DNA of 22,118 bases, taken from a virus. Positions within the stretch are counted from its first letter, which is position 1. Each line of letters begins with the position of its first letter. The DNA lies in IMG/VR virus record IMGVR_UViG_3300042691_027445, positions 1 through 22,118 of that record; one strand, 5' to 3'. Positions 7,635-16,941 of the stretch are shown here, piece after piece. A program made the translations under genes and the position numbers. The notes beneath the pieces are model-generated. The model was not told the DNA's origin and did not search any database. It saw nothing but the letters and a program-made list of their open reading frames with translations.

Positions 7635-7650
7635 TATTTATAAATTAAAA
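7635..7650 (+). promoter_or_regulatory. TATTTATAAAT element before the giant virion gene
   Basis: TATTTATAAATTAAAA lies just upstream of the ATG at 7658. It contains TATAAAT, seven of eight bases of the T4 late promoter TATAAATA, and aligns closely with the element before 16952 (CTATTTATtAAaTaAA), at nearly the same distance from the start. It is preceded by the longest gap of the structural block, a sensible place for a promoter. No -35-like or Bacteroidota-type -33/-7 pair is convincing. Confidence 0.3.
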
Positions 7651-7657
7651 GATTTCA

Positions 7658-10600
7658 ATGGGTAAATCATTCAGAATAAGAACTACACCGGGTGAAGACA
7701 AAAATATCGTAATACAAGTTGACCAAGATTTTGAACAATTAGAAATCCTTTCTCTTAAAATAAGACAACAGGATGTTTATGATAGAATGTGTGCTGATTA
7801 TGGAGTGGTTGCGGGTAGGATTTTTTCAAATAACGGTTATGGTATTCCAAATGCTAAAGTATCTATTTTTGTACCCGTTTCTGATGAAGACGCTCAAAAC
7901 CCTATCATCTCCTCAATTTATCCTTACAAAACTTTAGAACAAACTAACGAAGATGGTTATAGGTTTAATTTATTACCTTATTTACCATCATATCCAGGGC
8001 ACGTCCCAACAGGAACATTCCCATCAAGATTAGATTCGGTTGTTAATCAAACGGCAATTGAAATTTACGACAAATATTATAAGTATACTGTTACTACTAA
8101 CGAAAGTGGAGACTATATGATATTCAATGTGCCTGTTGGAGATCAAACTATAGTAATGAATGTTGATCTATCTGATATAGGTCCATTTTCGTTATCACCT
8201 CAAGATTTAATAAGAATGGGGATGGCGACCGAGGAACAATTTGATGGTGTTAAATTTAGGTCATCACCTAATTTTTATGAACTTCCTCAAATTATTGTTA
8301 TCAATAAAACAATTGACATAGTTCCTTTTTGGGGTGAACCTGAAATATGTAGAATAGGTATAACTAGAACCGATTTTGACTTAAGCGCTGAGGCAAATAT
8401 TAATATTCAACCTACGGCCATTTTTATGGGTTCTATAATGAGTACTAATGAAAAGGCGTCTTTGAGGGCTAATGGGGCTGCTCAGAAATCAACAGGTGAG
8501 TTGTGTAGACTAATAACCGGACCTGGTGAAATTTTAGGAATAAGTCAAACAATTTTTCAGGATGAAAATGGATTACCGGTTCTTAGACGTGCTCAATTAC
8601 CAAATGGGGGAAAATTAATAGATGCTAATGGAACTTGGTTATTTGAAGTCCCTATGAATAGGGATTATGTATTCACAAATGAGTTTGGACAACAAGTATT
8701 ATCAGACGATCCAAATATTGGGATTCCAACTAGGGCTAAATTAAGATTTAAAATAAAATGGCAACAATCTAAAAATTTAAATGAAGATTATAAAGTTGGA
8801 TACTATTTGGTTCCAAACATAAGAGAAAGAGGTTGGGGTGTGGGAGTTGACCCTACTATAATACCTGGAACTCCACAGTGGACAGATTTTCAAAGATCCT
8901 ATGGTTTTAGTTTAGATTGGAGTGGGTATACTTCGGGTAATGTTGGGTTAACTAATAGAGACATTCGTGTGGCAATTGATTGTGAAGACACCTTTTATGA
9001 GTTTGAATATAATAAAGTATATACTGTTGCCGGATTGGTTGACAACTACAAAATAACACAGGCGTCCTCAAGCATAATACAAAATTTATTTTTTAACGTA
9101 AATCACAGAGAAAGATTTGTTGGTATAAAGAATATTGAAGATGATACTTGCCAAGACACCACAAATAGGTATCCGGTGAATGATGGGGTATTTAGAGCTA
9201 CTTTAATTTGGAGAATATTTGATTTTTTACTAATAATCGTAGGGATTTTAGGATTGTTCATTCTAATTGTTTATTCAATTGTTGCTTATATTTGGAATTT
9301 CTTAAGAGATCCTCTTTTGGCTCTTTTAATAGCTTGGTGTGTTTATCAGGCACTTTCGGCGGCCCTTGGTGCGATTTTTGCTGCAGTACCTTCAGTTGGT
9401 CTTGGTGCGGTTATTTGGTGGGCTGGTGTTGTATGGAATATACTTGTAGGTCTTTTCTGGTTAGCTTTGGGATATCTAATTTATGAAACGTTTAAAAAAT
9501 TAGAAGATTTTAGATTTGGACCCATTAGGTTACCTATGCTAACATATCCTGATTGTGATAGTTGTGATTGTAATGGCGGTTCTGAAACGGGTGGATCAAC
9601 ATTAGGAGGTCAAACAGAACCATCGACATCAGTTTCAAAACCAACTGGGGGGGGTATGTTAGTACCTGAAAAATCATTACTCCAATTTTTGGAAGATACT
9701 GAAATCTCCCAACCGTATTTTTCAGGGTTTACCGGATGTACAACATGGAATAGTGATGATTGGTATCAAATAATACCGTTGATAGAGGGTATAGATGCAA
9801 ATGCGAGGAGAAGAAAAATGGGATATAGGGTGTCACCTAAAGTTATTCAAAAGGGAGATACGATAAATAATGGTACTATAAACTCCAACTCACAGATATT
9901 TTATTATAATAATAACTTACCTTTAGGTGAAACTATTAATTTATATAATTTAAAGGCAAATTATTATTACAATCAAAAAAATTCTTGTAATAGTATTGGT
10001 GTAAGGGTAGAACCTAATTTAAATTCTAATGGTTTTGTTCACACCGATAATGTTTTGGTTTTTATAAGTGATTTAAAATCTGATTTTATAAAATCAGGTA
10101 GTATGATGACTTTTGTAGATCCTAAATTATCTCAAGATAAAAATGATATTCTAAAACCCACACTAACTCTTTCAGGAATTACAGGAACAACAAATGTTTT
10201 ATCACAGGTTTCTATAAAATTTGCAGATCCCCAAGCACCGAATCAAGGTAATTTTCAGACATTATATCAAATACCTTCAACGGCAACCACAAATAGTAGT
10301 AAATATATTTACAAGTCAGACATTGAATATTATCAAGTTATAACGGCTTATACGTATTCGGACTTTTTGAAACTTGTACCAAATGGGGCATCAACAACCT
10401 CCTTAGGTTACATATTGGCTAGCGGTGGGACAAAAATCACAAAAATTGAAAAATTAACTTCCGGTTGTGATTGTACATCACCCGGATTTACATCGGGATT
10501 TACTTATTGTTCTACGGCTTCAAATGGTACTGGGTTTACTCAGGTTAGTGTCTTTGAAAAATGGGGTGAGAACGTGGCTAACATACCATATAATCTTCAT

Positions 10601-13231
10601 ATTCCTCCTGATTCTTATGTTATTTTTTTAATGAGAGGCGTAGATCCTTATTCGCCTAAGTATGAAATGGAAATCTCTTTAGATAGATTATTAGGGTATA
10701 ATACTAACTATTTGAATGGGGCACAATCATGGACACATAAAATTAGGACTAATTTAAGATTAAACATACCAATCCAAAATCCTGATGACATTAATAATGT
10801 TTATGATCTTTTACCGGTGCATAATAATATACCTAGTAATGGATTAATAGATACCTCAAGTGATCAATACTTATTTTACCCCTCATATTTTTTTACACCT
10901 GGAACGGATTTTACTCCTTTCAATACAACATTACATAAATTTTACTCGGCTTTAGATTTTACAAAGGCTAATTACTTGGTAAAAAAAGATGATACTCAAA
11001 CCAAACTTAGTGATTATGCTATATTTTCTAATTTTTATAATAGTAATGATTCATTTGTGAGTAATAGTGTAAATTGTACTGGAAATACACAACCTGTAAA
11101 AAATGCTTTTTGGGAAAATAACCCTAATAATACTTACGATAAATACAATAACCAAGATTCTGTCGCAGGAGGATCTTTAATGTTCAAGGGTATTTTTGAT
11201 GTTGAGAGGGATTGTTTTGTTGTGCACCCTAGTTACAAATGTTGCGGTCCTACCGGTACAACAACTGCAGGTACTGGTGCAGTGACCGCTTGCACTGTAC
11301 CTATTTATTTAAATGCGGATCAGGCTAAGGATAAATGTAAGGGTGGTTGGCAAGACTCTTTATATTTTAGTTTTATATATGAAACCGGAACTACACTTAA
11401 TTTTAATGATCCAAATAGAATTGTGATGAGAACTGATAGATTACCATCAAGTTCAACTTTGGGAGGATTTTCAACTGGCACGACCGCACCTATAGGTTCT
11501 GGGGTTTACGATGGGGTTAACACAACACTATTCCAACAAAATTCTGAATTTGCATTTTATTTAATTAGTGATTCTGGGATACTTTCGATAGGAGGAGGAA
11601 TACCTAATACTCAATACGGTGCGGGTGGTACTATTTCGGGTTCAAATCAATTTTACGGTAGTGTATTTAGTACATTTGACTGTGATGGTATGGTTGAGTT
11701 AGAGTGTTACGAAAACTCAGGATTAAACTTTAATGTAAAACCCGGGTGTTCAACCGGTGATATTGTTGAAAATGGGTGTTATGTTTTTGTTAAAGAACCT
11801 TTGACTGGGTTGTTTAGACCTAAGGGAAATACTGATTTAGACAATTGGTCGGAATACATTATGAGGTATAGATTTTTTTATGGGTTATGTCAAGGTGTAT
11901 TTTCCACGGTTTTTATAAACAATTGGGTTAATGGAAATCTTTTCACGTTTTCTTTTAAAGTGGATACGTTTTACAATTCTTTGAATGAAGTTTCTAATAG
12001 AGTTTATCCTAAGGATGTTATAATATTACAAGAAGATAGTAACAATTTTTATTATAGGTCAACCCCTACAACATATTCAAGTCCTAGTTCAATAACTCCC
12101 ATTTTTCTTGGATCCACAGGAGGAACAGAAAACAACGGACAAAACGCAATGAATTTAAAATATCCTACAACAATTCTTAATATGGGGCCTAGGGATGATA
12201 TTCAAAAATTTTTGAATTTGAATTCTAATTATGATGGATTTTATTTGAATCAGGTTCCACAAACAACATATAGTGATCTATCTGATATGATTAATTTCTT
12301 TTCGATTATTAGGATGTTAGATTTTACATTTTGGGGGGGAATTGTGGGAAGAAATTTACTTACAAAATTATTTAACAACAGAGGAGATTTTAAAAATTCG
12401 GCTAAAGTTGATGCAGATTTTGCTCAGTCGGCGTCTGTAAATTCCGAACTTGGGGTGATACCATTTGACTCTGAATACTATGCTAGTAGTGGTCCGAACC
12501 CCTCATTAATATCTGCCGAAGGTTATCAGGAACCAGGAGAACCTGCTCCGGAAAGAATGATGGGGGTATATTATTATAGCCCATTGGATGATATACAATT
12601 AAGAGATTTAGTATCACCTATGAGAATAATTAGATATAAAAATTCTCAACCTAATAATTTTCAATACCAAAACTTGTCAAAAAGATCTCAAATTATTCCG
12701 AACTACAAATGGAGATTAGATTCAGGGGGGTCTACAATTTTTGGAACTCAAAGAAATAATTGGGCGACTAATTCGTCAATTATTAGGAGAGGGTATAGAT
12801 ACCAAGATTTAGATAGAAAATCTAGTGGTTATTATAGTGATGGTGATTTAACTAATGACACATTCTATAGAGGGTATATTCATGCATATGAATTTGGTCC
12901 TAAAACTCAAACAAGTAATACACCTCCTATGTTAATTTTTGGAAATTCATATACAATTTTGGAACACCAACCAGGTGATAGTTTTATAAATGTAGGAGCA
13001 CCTAATAATAATCCGGGAACAACTTTCATATATAATGGAAATTTACCTACTTGGAATAATGGTTCTAAATTGTTTTATGAAGGTAAATTTTTATATAATC
13101 CCAAACAACCAACTCCGGCATTTTTAGTTGGAGCACCTTGGCATTTTTATTTTGGTGTTAGAAAAGGAGCAACCGCAATAAATAGGTTTTTTACGAAATA
13201 TTTAGGTATAGAAGAATTAAATGAGCAATAG
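7658..13231 (+). CDS. Giant baseplate-cluster protein with Ig-like N-terminus and internal hydrophobic segment, 1857 aa
   Basis: This is probably a large virion protein, the biggest in the window; its exact role is unknown. Residues 49-170 resemble a carboxypeptidase-regulatory-like Ig fold, with GRIFSNNGYGIPNAKVSIF, TNEDGYRF and later TTNESGDYMIFNVPVGD. A second ANGTWLFEVPMNRDY strand pair occurs near 325. Residues 520-609 are strikingly hydrophobic, Trp- and Gly-rich, and fit three or four membrane-spanning helices. They are followed by a Cys cluster CDSCDC (633-638) and a Gly/Ser/Thr linker containing an eight-G tract (9647-9654). The remaining 1190 residues are Asn/Gly/Thr/Tyr-rich and beta-like, with further Cys pairs (937/939, 1195/1196). 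Its place after gp6 suggests a baseplate or fibre-network part; T4 gp7 (1032 aa) is the nearest T4 protein by position, but the gpI/gp7-like fold lies in a different gene here. It overlaps the next gene by 11 bases. Confidence 0.85.
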   Translation: MGKSFRIRTTPGEDKNIVIQVDQDFEQLEILSLKIRQQDVYDRMCADYGVVAGRIFSNNGYGIPNAKVSIFVPVSDEDAQNPIISSIYPYKTLEQTNEDGYRFNLLPYLPSYPGHVPTGTFPSRLDSVVNQTAIEIYDKYYKYTVTTNESGDYMIFNVPVGDQTIVMNVDLSDIGPFSLSPQDLIRMGMATEEQFDGVKFRSSPNFYELPQIIVINKTIDIVPFWGEPEICRIGITRTDFDLSAEANINIQPTAIFMGSIMSTNEKASLRANGAAQKSTGELCRLITGPGEILGISQTIFQDENGLPVLRRAQLPNGGKLIDANGTWLFEVPMNRDYVFTNEFGQQVLSDDPNIGIPTRAKLRFKIKWQQSKNLNEDYKVGYYLVPNIRERGWGVGVDPTIIPGTPQWTDFQRSYGFSLDWSGYTSGNVGLTNRDIRVAIDCEDTFYEFEYNKVYTVAGLVDNYKITQASSSIIQNLFFNVNHRERFVGIKNIEDDTCQDTTNRYPVNDGVFRATLIWRIFDFLLIIVGILGLFILIVYSIVAYIWNFLRDPLLALLIAWCVYQALSAALGAIFAAVPSVGLGAVIWWAGVVWNILVGLFWLALGYLIYETFKKLEDFRFGPIRLPMLTYPDCDSCDCNGGSETGGSTLGGQTEPSTSVSKPTGGGMLVPEKSLLQFLEDTEISQPYFSGFTGCTTWNSDDWYQIIPLIEGIDANARRRKMGYRVSPKVIQKGDTINNGTINSNSQIFYYNNNLPLGETINLYNLKANYYYNQKNSCNSIGVRVEPNLNSNGFVHTDNVLVFISDLKSDFIKSGSMMTFVDPKLSQDKNDILKPTLTLSGITGTTNVLSQVSIKFADPQAPNQGNFQTLYQIPSTATTNSSKYIYKSDIEYYQVITAYTYSDFLKLVPNGASTTSLGYILASGGTKITKIEKLTSGCDCTSPGFTSGFTYCSTASNGTGFTQVSVFEKWGENVANIPYNLHIPPDSYVIFLMRGVDPYSPKYEMEISLDRLLGYNTNYLNGAQSWTHKIRTNLRLNIPIQNPDDINNVYDLLPVHNNIPSNGLIDTSSDQYLFYPSYFFTPGTDFTPFNTTLHKFYSALDFTKANYLVKKDDTQTKLSDYAIFSNFYNSNDSFVSNSVNCTGNTQPVKNAFWENNPNNTYDKYNNQDSVAGGSLMFKGIFDVERDCFVVHPSYKCCGPTGTTTAGTGAVTACTVPIYLNADQAKDKCKGGWQDSLYFSFIYETGTTLNFNDPNRIVMRTDRLPSSSTLGGFSTGTTAPIGSGVYDGVNTTLFQQNSEFAFYLISDSGILSIGGGIPNTQYGAGGTISGSNQFYGSVFSTFDCDGMVELECYENSGLNFNVKPGCSTGDIVENGCYVFVKEPLTGLFRPKGNTDLDNWSEYIMRYRFFYGLCQGVFSTVFINNWVNGNLFTFSFKVDTFYNSLNEVSNRVYPKDVIILQEDSNNFYYRSTPTTYSSPSSITPIFLGSTGGTENNGQNAMNLKYPTTILNMGPRDDIQKFLNLNSNYDGFYLNQVPQTTYSDLSDMINFFSIIRMLDFTFWGGIVGRNLLTKLFNNRGDFKNSAKVDADFAQSASVNSELGVIPFDSEYYASSGPNPSLISAEGYQEPGEPAPERMMGVYYYSPLDDIQLRDLVSPMRIIRYKNSQPNNFQYQNLSKRSQIIPNYKWRLDSGGSTIFGTQRNNWATNSSIIRRGYRYQDLDRKSSGYYSDGDLTNDTFYRGYIHAYEFGPKTQTSNTPPMLIFGNSYTILEHQPGDSFINVGAPNNNPGTTFIYNGNLPTWNNGSKLFYEGKFLYNPKQPTPAFLVGAPWHFYFGVRKGATAINRFFTKYLGIEELNEQ
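9647..9654 (+). repeat. Eight-G homopolymer tract inside the giant virion gene
   Basis: GGGGGGGG encodes most of a Gly triplet (664-666) in the linker just after the hydrophobic segment and Cys cluster, and is followed by T and an in-frame ATG at 9656. Gain of one G would end the protein after seven further codons and loss of one G after four, so the tract could act as a length-switching site. It could equally be neutral, or a sequencing weak point. Confidence 0.6.
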
Positions 13232-14933
13232 AATAGATACTAAAATTATATTAGGTAAAGACAGATTCAAATCGGCAATCAATACCGATTTATCAGTTGA
13301 TATCCCTTTGGATAATATTCAAAAAGAACTTGATGAATATGATAGAAGTGTTGTATTAAGTTTGGCGGACATATTCGACGAAGAAAGACAAACTTCATCT
13401 TATTTCAGATTTACGGTTAATTTAAGTTTTTTATTTTTTAATGCGTATTTTGGAACTTCTAATTATGATAACTTTAGAAATCAATTGTATTATGTTGACC
13501 CTGAAAAATCATACCAGGATAATATTTGGGAAGGATACCCTCAATATCAGGAATTTGATTTTATTAGGAGTGATAATAACACTGTAGGTTACACAAAAAA
13601 TCCCTTATCCCACGTTCAATTTATTAATGCGCAATCTACATATTATAATTGGAATATATATTTGAGTTATCCATATCAAAATGATTTTAATAAAAAATTA
13701 AGATGGGATTTGGACTTATTAAATAATACAACATGGGTGGCATCGCAAGGCATTGCATTTCAGATAATAAATCCTTATATATTTAACGGGCAGAATCTTA
13801 TTTCCTTAAAATGTCCGGTTAAACACAATTTTTCTGTGGGTCAGTATGTTGAAATAACATATTTGAATAAAAAATATGTTGAAGAAGTTTTATCGTTGGG
13901 TAATGAGGGATATAATTCTGAAAATTATATTATTAATATAAGTGCGGTAAAATTAGGTGGTATTTTAGTAAACGGACAAACAGGGACTTTCAAGAGAATT
14001 ACTGATATTAATAGTAGCGGTGAATCAATGTCAATATACTATGTTAGAAAACATAGAATAATAACAAATCATGATGATGCGGTTATTAATAAATCCGGGT
14101 TTCAACAAAACGGATTTGGTGTTAATAATAAATTTGAATTAAATCAACTAACTCCAAATAATGTTACACGAATTTCACAAAGACATGGAAATCAAACTTA
14201 CAATGTAACATTTAAAAAAGATATTAATATATTACCTTTGAGGGATAATTTAAATAGACCTATTTCTGAACTTTTCTTCACTGTAATACATAAAGGGTAT
14301 TTTGGTTGGTTTAATGAACCAATCGCTAATAATATCGCAACAAAGGAGGGGTTTGAATTTAATCTAACAAATTATATTTCCCCGTATTGGAATAATAATA
14401 ATTTTACGTATAATTTAACAAATCTTAAATTAAATCAGTATAACTCAAATGGTAGAATTTTTTATTACAATCAAAATTTAATTATTGGTGATTTTTTGAA
14501 TGGTGATTTTTGTGAATTTAACCAATACGAACAAGTGGAATATGAGTTATCTAACATTTATCATAAAATATCATATAATAAAAATCACTTTACCATTGAT
14601 GATGTTATACCAACAAACCCCCCCGGTTATTATTATAAACCACATCATAAAATTCAACTGAGGGTTTATTCTGATTATTTGGAAGAGGCTCCAATTGATG
14701 ATGTAGAAGGAGTTCCTGATTATGCGTATTATTCTCAATCAAAGGGGGTTTTGATTTGGAGAGATTTATATACTTATGGTTATATAGATGATAATGGTTT
14801 GGGTGTAAATTTTCCGTTTATAAATGGTAATCATTACTTAACAAATAATGTTATTTTTAGATTGAAACCAGAAGGAAATGTCAATCAAGACATAAACGCA
14901 ATTGCATTACCAACAACAGATGAGTGTGAATAA
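13221..14933 (+). CDS. Putative structural (baseplate-cluster) protein, 570 aa
   Basis: I do not recognise a named family. The protein is 570 residues, rich in Asn, Tyr, Ile and Phe, with no signal peptide or convincing membrane helix, as is common for phage tail proteins. The N-terminal 60 residues are charged and partly helical (NIQKELDEYDRSVVLSLADI). A possible small beta-barrel insert lies around 195-258, opening with CPVKHNFSVGQYVEITYL, and a region around 330-400 alternates beta strands with Trp-containing turns (KGYFGWFN). It starts inside the last codons of the giant gene (ATGAGC at 13221, overlap 11 bases) and its end overlaps the next gene by 14 bases, so it is part of a tightly coupled baseplate operon. 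A wedge or fibre-attachment role is inferred from place alone. Confidence 0.8.
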   Translation: MSNRIDTKIILGKDRFKSAINTDLSVDIPLDNIQKELDEYDRSVVLSLADIFDEERQTSSYFRFTVNLSFLFFNAYFGTSNYDNFRNQLYYVDPEKSYQDNIWEGYPQYQEFDFIRSDNNTVGYTKNPLSHVQFINAQSTYYNWNIYLSYPYQNDFNKKLRWDLDLLNNTTWVASQGIAFQIINPYIFNGQNLISLKCPVKHNFSVGQYVEITYLNKKYVEEVLSLGNEGYNSENYIINISAVKLGGILVNGQTGTFKRITDINSSGESMSIYYVRKHRIITNHDDAVINKSGFQQNGFGVNNKFELNQLTPNNVTRISQRHGNQTYNVTFKKDINILPLRDNLNRPISELFFTVIHKGYFGWFNEPIANNIATKEGFEFNLTNYISPYWNNNNFTYNLTNLKLNQYNSNGRIFYYNQNLIIGDFLNGDFCEFNQYEQVEYELSNIYHKISYNKNHFTIDDVIPTNPPGYYYKPHHKIQLRVYSDYLEEAPIDDVEGVPDYAYYSQSKGVLIWRDLYTYGYIDDNGLGVNFPFINGNHYLTNNVIFRLKPEGNVNQDINAIALPTTDECE

Positions 14934-15732
14934 GTTTAAAATATTATTTTCTGAGGTTGTAGAAAAAGGTATCAATATCCCAATTGAAATCAATTGGGAT
15001 TTTATGGGTAGAGGTATGGCGATTGATGAATACCAAGAAAAAACAAGTAGGGAGGTTTTAAATCTTGATAAAGATTTTGAGGTTGCTAGATTTGCACATT
15101 CTGATAAAACAGATCCTAATAACCCAACGAAAACAGATATAAATTATGAGTTTTATTTTGTGAAAACCGGTGTAACTGCATCAGATATTCCAAACGCACA
15201 ATGGGGGTTTGATTATAGAACACAAGGATTTTCACCAAAAGAAATATATTATTTTACAAACCCATTTAAAAAGTCATTTTTCAAGTTAGATTTTTATGAC
15301 TCACCATTTCAAAGTGGTCAAACAAATTATGTGACAATTATTTTACCTACGCAGCAAGGTTTAACGACTAATGCCAACGTGGGATTTCAAACTAATGTTG
15401 ATATAAAAATACCTAAATTCAAATTAGATTTTGTTGGAGATAAAGAAGGGTTTTTTATTTATTGGTTAAAGAATAGGGATTTTTTGAATATCCCAACTTT
15501 ATATATGACGGCTAAATTTTTTGATGCTAAATCCGGAATATTCATTAAAATGATGAATAGAGAACAAAAAACTTTGCCTTCTTTTTTCAATTTTAAACCT
15601 GAAGATTATTTTTATTACAAAGTAAAATTGGACTATTCTGATTTCACATATAAAGTTTATGATGTTCAGACTAATCAAGTCGTGGGGTATGACACAAACC
15701 CAATAAAATGGTATGAATACGTTAATCCATAA
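14920..15732 (+). CDS. Putative structural protein, 270 aa
   Basis: The family is not recognised. I chose the ATG at 14920, which overlaps the preceding stop region by 14 bases; a TTG 18 bases upstream would add only six residues. The 270 residues start with SVNKFKILFSEVVEKGINIP and continue with several beta strands rich in Phe, Tyr and Lys. Landmarks are WDFMGRGMAIDEYQEK near residue 25, FDYRTQGFSPKEIYYFTN near 105 and the closing NPIKWYEYVNP. There are no Cys residues, membrane segments or repeats. The gene ends with TAATG, where its stop shares bases with the next start, implying coupled translation with the PKD-containing protein. A virion role is inferred from its place inside the baseplate cluster. 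Confidence 0.78.
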   Translation: MSVNKFKILFSEVVEKGINIPIEINWDFMGRGMAIDEYQEKTSREVLNLDKDFEVARFAHSDKTDPNNPTKTDINYEFYFVKTGVTASDIPNAQWGFDYRTQGFSPKEIYYFTNPFKKSFFKLDFYDSPFQSGQTNYVTIILPTQQGLTTNANVGFQTNVDIKIPKFKLDFVGDKEGFFIYWLKNRDFLNIPTLYMTAKFFDAKSGIFIKMMNREQKTLPSFFNFKPEDYFYYKVKLDYSDFTYKVYDVQTNQVVGYDTNPIKWYEYVNP

Positions 15733-16907
15733 TGAGTGAAGATAAATACTATATTAAGATTTCTCCGGAGAACATATTAAGTGATTTAGTTCAAGTCCCT
15801 TATACCGCTTCTTCATTTGTTATAACCGCCATAACAGGTAATTGTTGTTTCATAACAACAATACCAAAAGGGATTGGGTTTGTAACTGGCACAACCGGAT
15901 ATTATGTTCCGATGCAAAAATTATTGAGTGGTGGAACAAACGGAGCTTCTACTCTAACCGGTTTAACAATACCAATTTTATTGAGACAAAATAACGTTGA
16001 TATTGGTTATTATTCGGTTTTTGATGGAGCAATTCTTCAAAAAGATGTGGTGACAAACTTTGTATTTTCTGCAAAAACAAATCAACCATATAGATATTAT
16101 GTTTATAATACTTCTGAAAAGAATCTGAAAAACTTTCTTTCTTTATCATCATATAAGATAGATTGGGGGGATGGATCATCGGTAGATGTGTTTAATTTTG
16201 CACCAAATTCTGTTTTCAAGGACTATCCTAGTAATGTCCCTAAAAGTTATAAAATAACATTAATTCAAAAAACACCTTGGGGAACTAACACAATCACTAA
16301 AACAGTTGTAGTCCCGTATACTAAAATATCAATTCCGGATCCGTTTGGAAATGCGACCTTTACTCCTAATATTGGATCATGGTCTGCAACACCGGTATCC
16401 TATGATTATATTTTTACAGGAGACTCAATAAATTTAATTTCAAGTCAAACTTCAGATAATTATACTTCAATTCCACTTATTATAAGTGGATTTACTCAAT
16501 CTAGAATTGAAGAGTTAAGGCAATATGGGAAAATTCCTTTTATTACTAACAAATGCATACAAAAAGAAGGGGATAATTGTTGGGGTGTTATAACCTCAGA
16601 TGTGTCAATACCAAGTTCATTTACTGCGTATACTATACAAGGGGTTAATTATATGGATTTTGATGATGGTTTTACCGTTTATATGTTCAATAGTAGCGGA
16701 TTAACATCTAACTGGATGGTTCAATCTGCTATGACGAAAAATGAAGCATTATTAAATGTTGTTTCAGATCCTGAAGTTCAATCCGACATTTTCATAGAAA
16801 GAGGAAAAAATAGTGCGTTGGAAAGAGTTGAGAGAATTGGTGAAATAGACAATATTGGGGATCTTGAAAATTACGGATATAAGTTTTTTAATTTAGAAAC
16901 TCAATAA
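15732..16907 (+). CDS. Putative structural protein with PKD-like domain, 391 aa
   Basis: This is a virion protein candidate. The central part holds a PKD-like Ig fold: YKIDWGDGSS (141-150) carries the classic WGDG signature at 145-148, followed by strands ending in TITKTVVVPY. PKD folds are common in extracellular Bacteroidota proteins and in phage fibres. The last 50 residues change character to charged and helical, with DPEVQSDIFIERGKNSALER and the continuation VERIGEIDNIGDLENYGYKFF, which looks like a compact conserved anchoring tail. A Cys pair (NCCF near 37-38) and later KCIQKEGDNCW are visible. Translation is coupled to the preceding gene by TAATG. A 44-base A/T-only-like gap follows, the second largest in the structural block. 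The function is inferred as a peripheral baseplate or decoration part. Confidence 0.8.
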   Translation: MSEDKYYIKISPENILSDLVQVPYTASSFVITAITGNCCFITTIPKGIGFVTGTTGYYVPMQKLLSGGTNGASTLTGLTIPILLRQNNVDIGYYSVFDGAILQKDVVTNFVFSAKTNQPYRYYVYNTSEKNLKNFLSLSSYKIDWGDGSSVDVFNFAPNSVFKDYPSNVPKSYKITLIQKTPWGTNTITKTVVVPYTKISIPDPFGNATFTPNIGSWSATPVSYDYIFTGDSINLISSQTSDNYTSIPLIISGFTQSRIEELRQYGKIPFITNKCIQKEGDNCWGVITSDVSIPSSFTAYTIQGVNYMDFDDGFTVYMFNSSGLTSNWMVQSAMTKNEALLNVVSDPEVQSDIFIERGKNSALERVERIGEIDNIGDLENYGYKFFNLETQ

Positions 16908-16927
16908 TATAAAAAAAAAGTATAAAC

Positions 16928-16941
16928 TATTTATTAAATAA
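16928..16941 (+). promoter_or_regulatory. TATTTATTAAATAA element before the 301-aa gene
   Basis: The 44-base gap 16908-16951 is nearly pure A/T and contains TATTTATTAAATAA, with the core TTTATTAAA at 16930-16938. The motif lies 24 bases before the ATG at 16952, close to the 23-base distance of the similar element before 7658. It may start a new transcript for the last three genes of the window; an A-rich translational leader is the alternative. Confidence 0.28.

Noticed and set aside
9292-9486. Alternate + frame of 64 codons inside the hydrophobic segment
   Set aside because: Its Cys/Trp/Gly/Ser-rich content is a by-product of the TGG/GGT-rich codons of the transmembrane-like region; there is no initiation context.
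14902-14919. TTG start for the 270-aa protein
   Set aside because: It adds six low-information residues; the ATG at 14920 is stronger and gives a typical short overlap.
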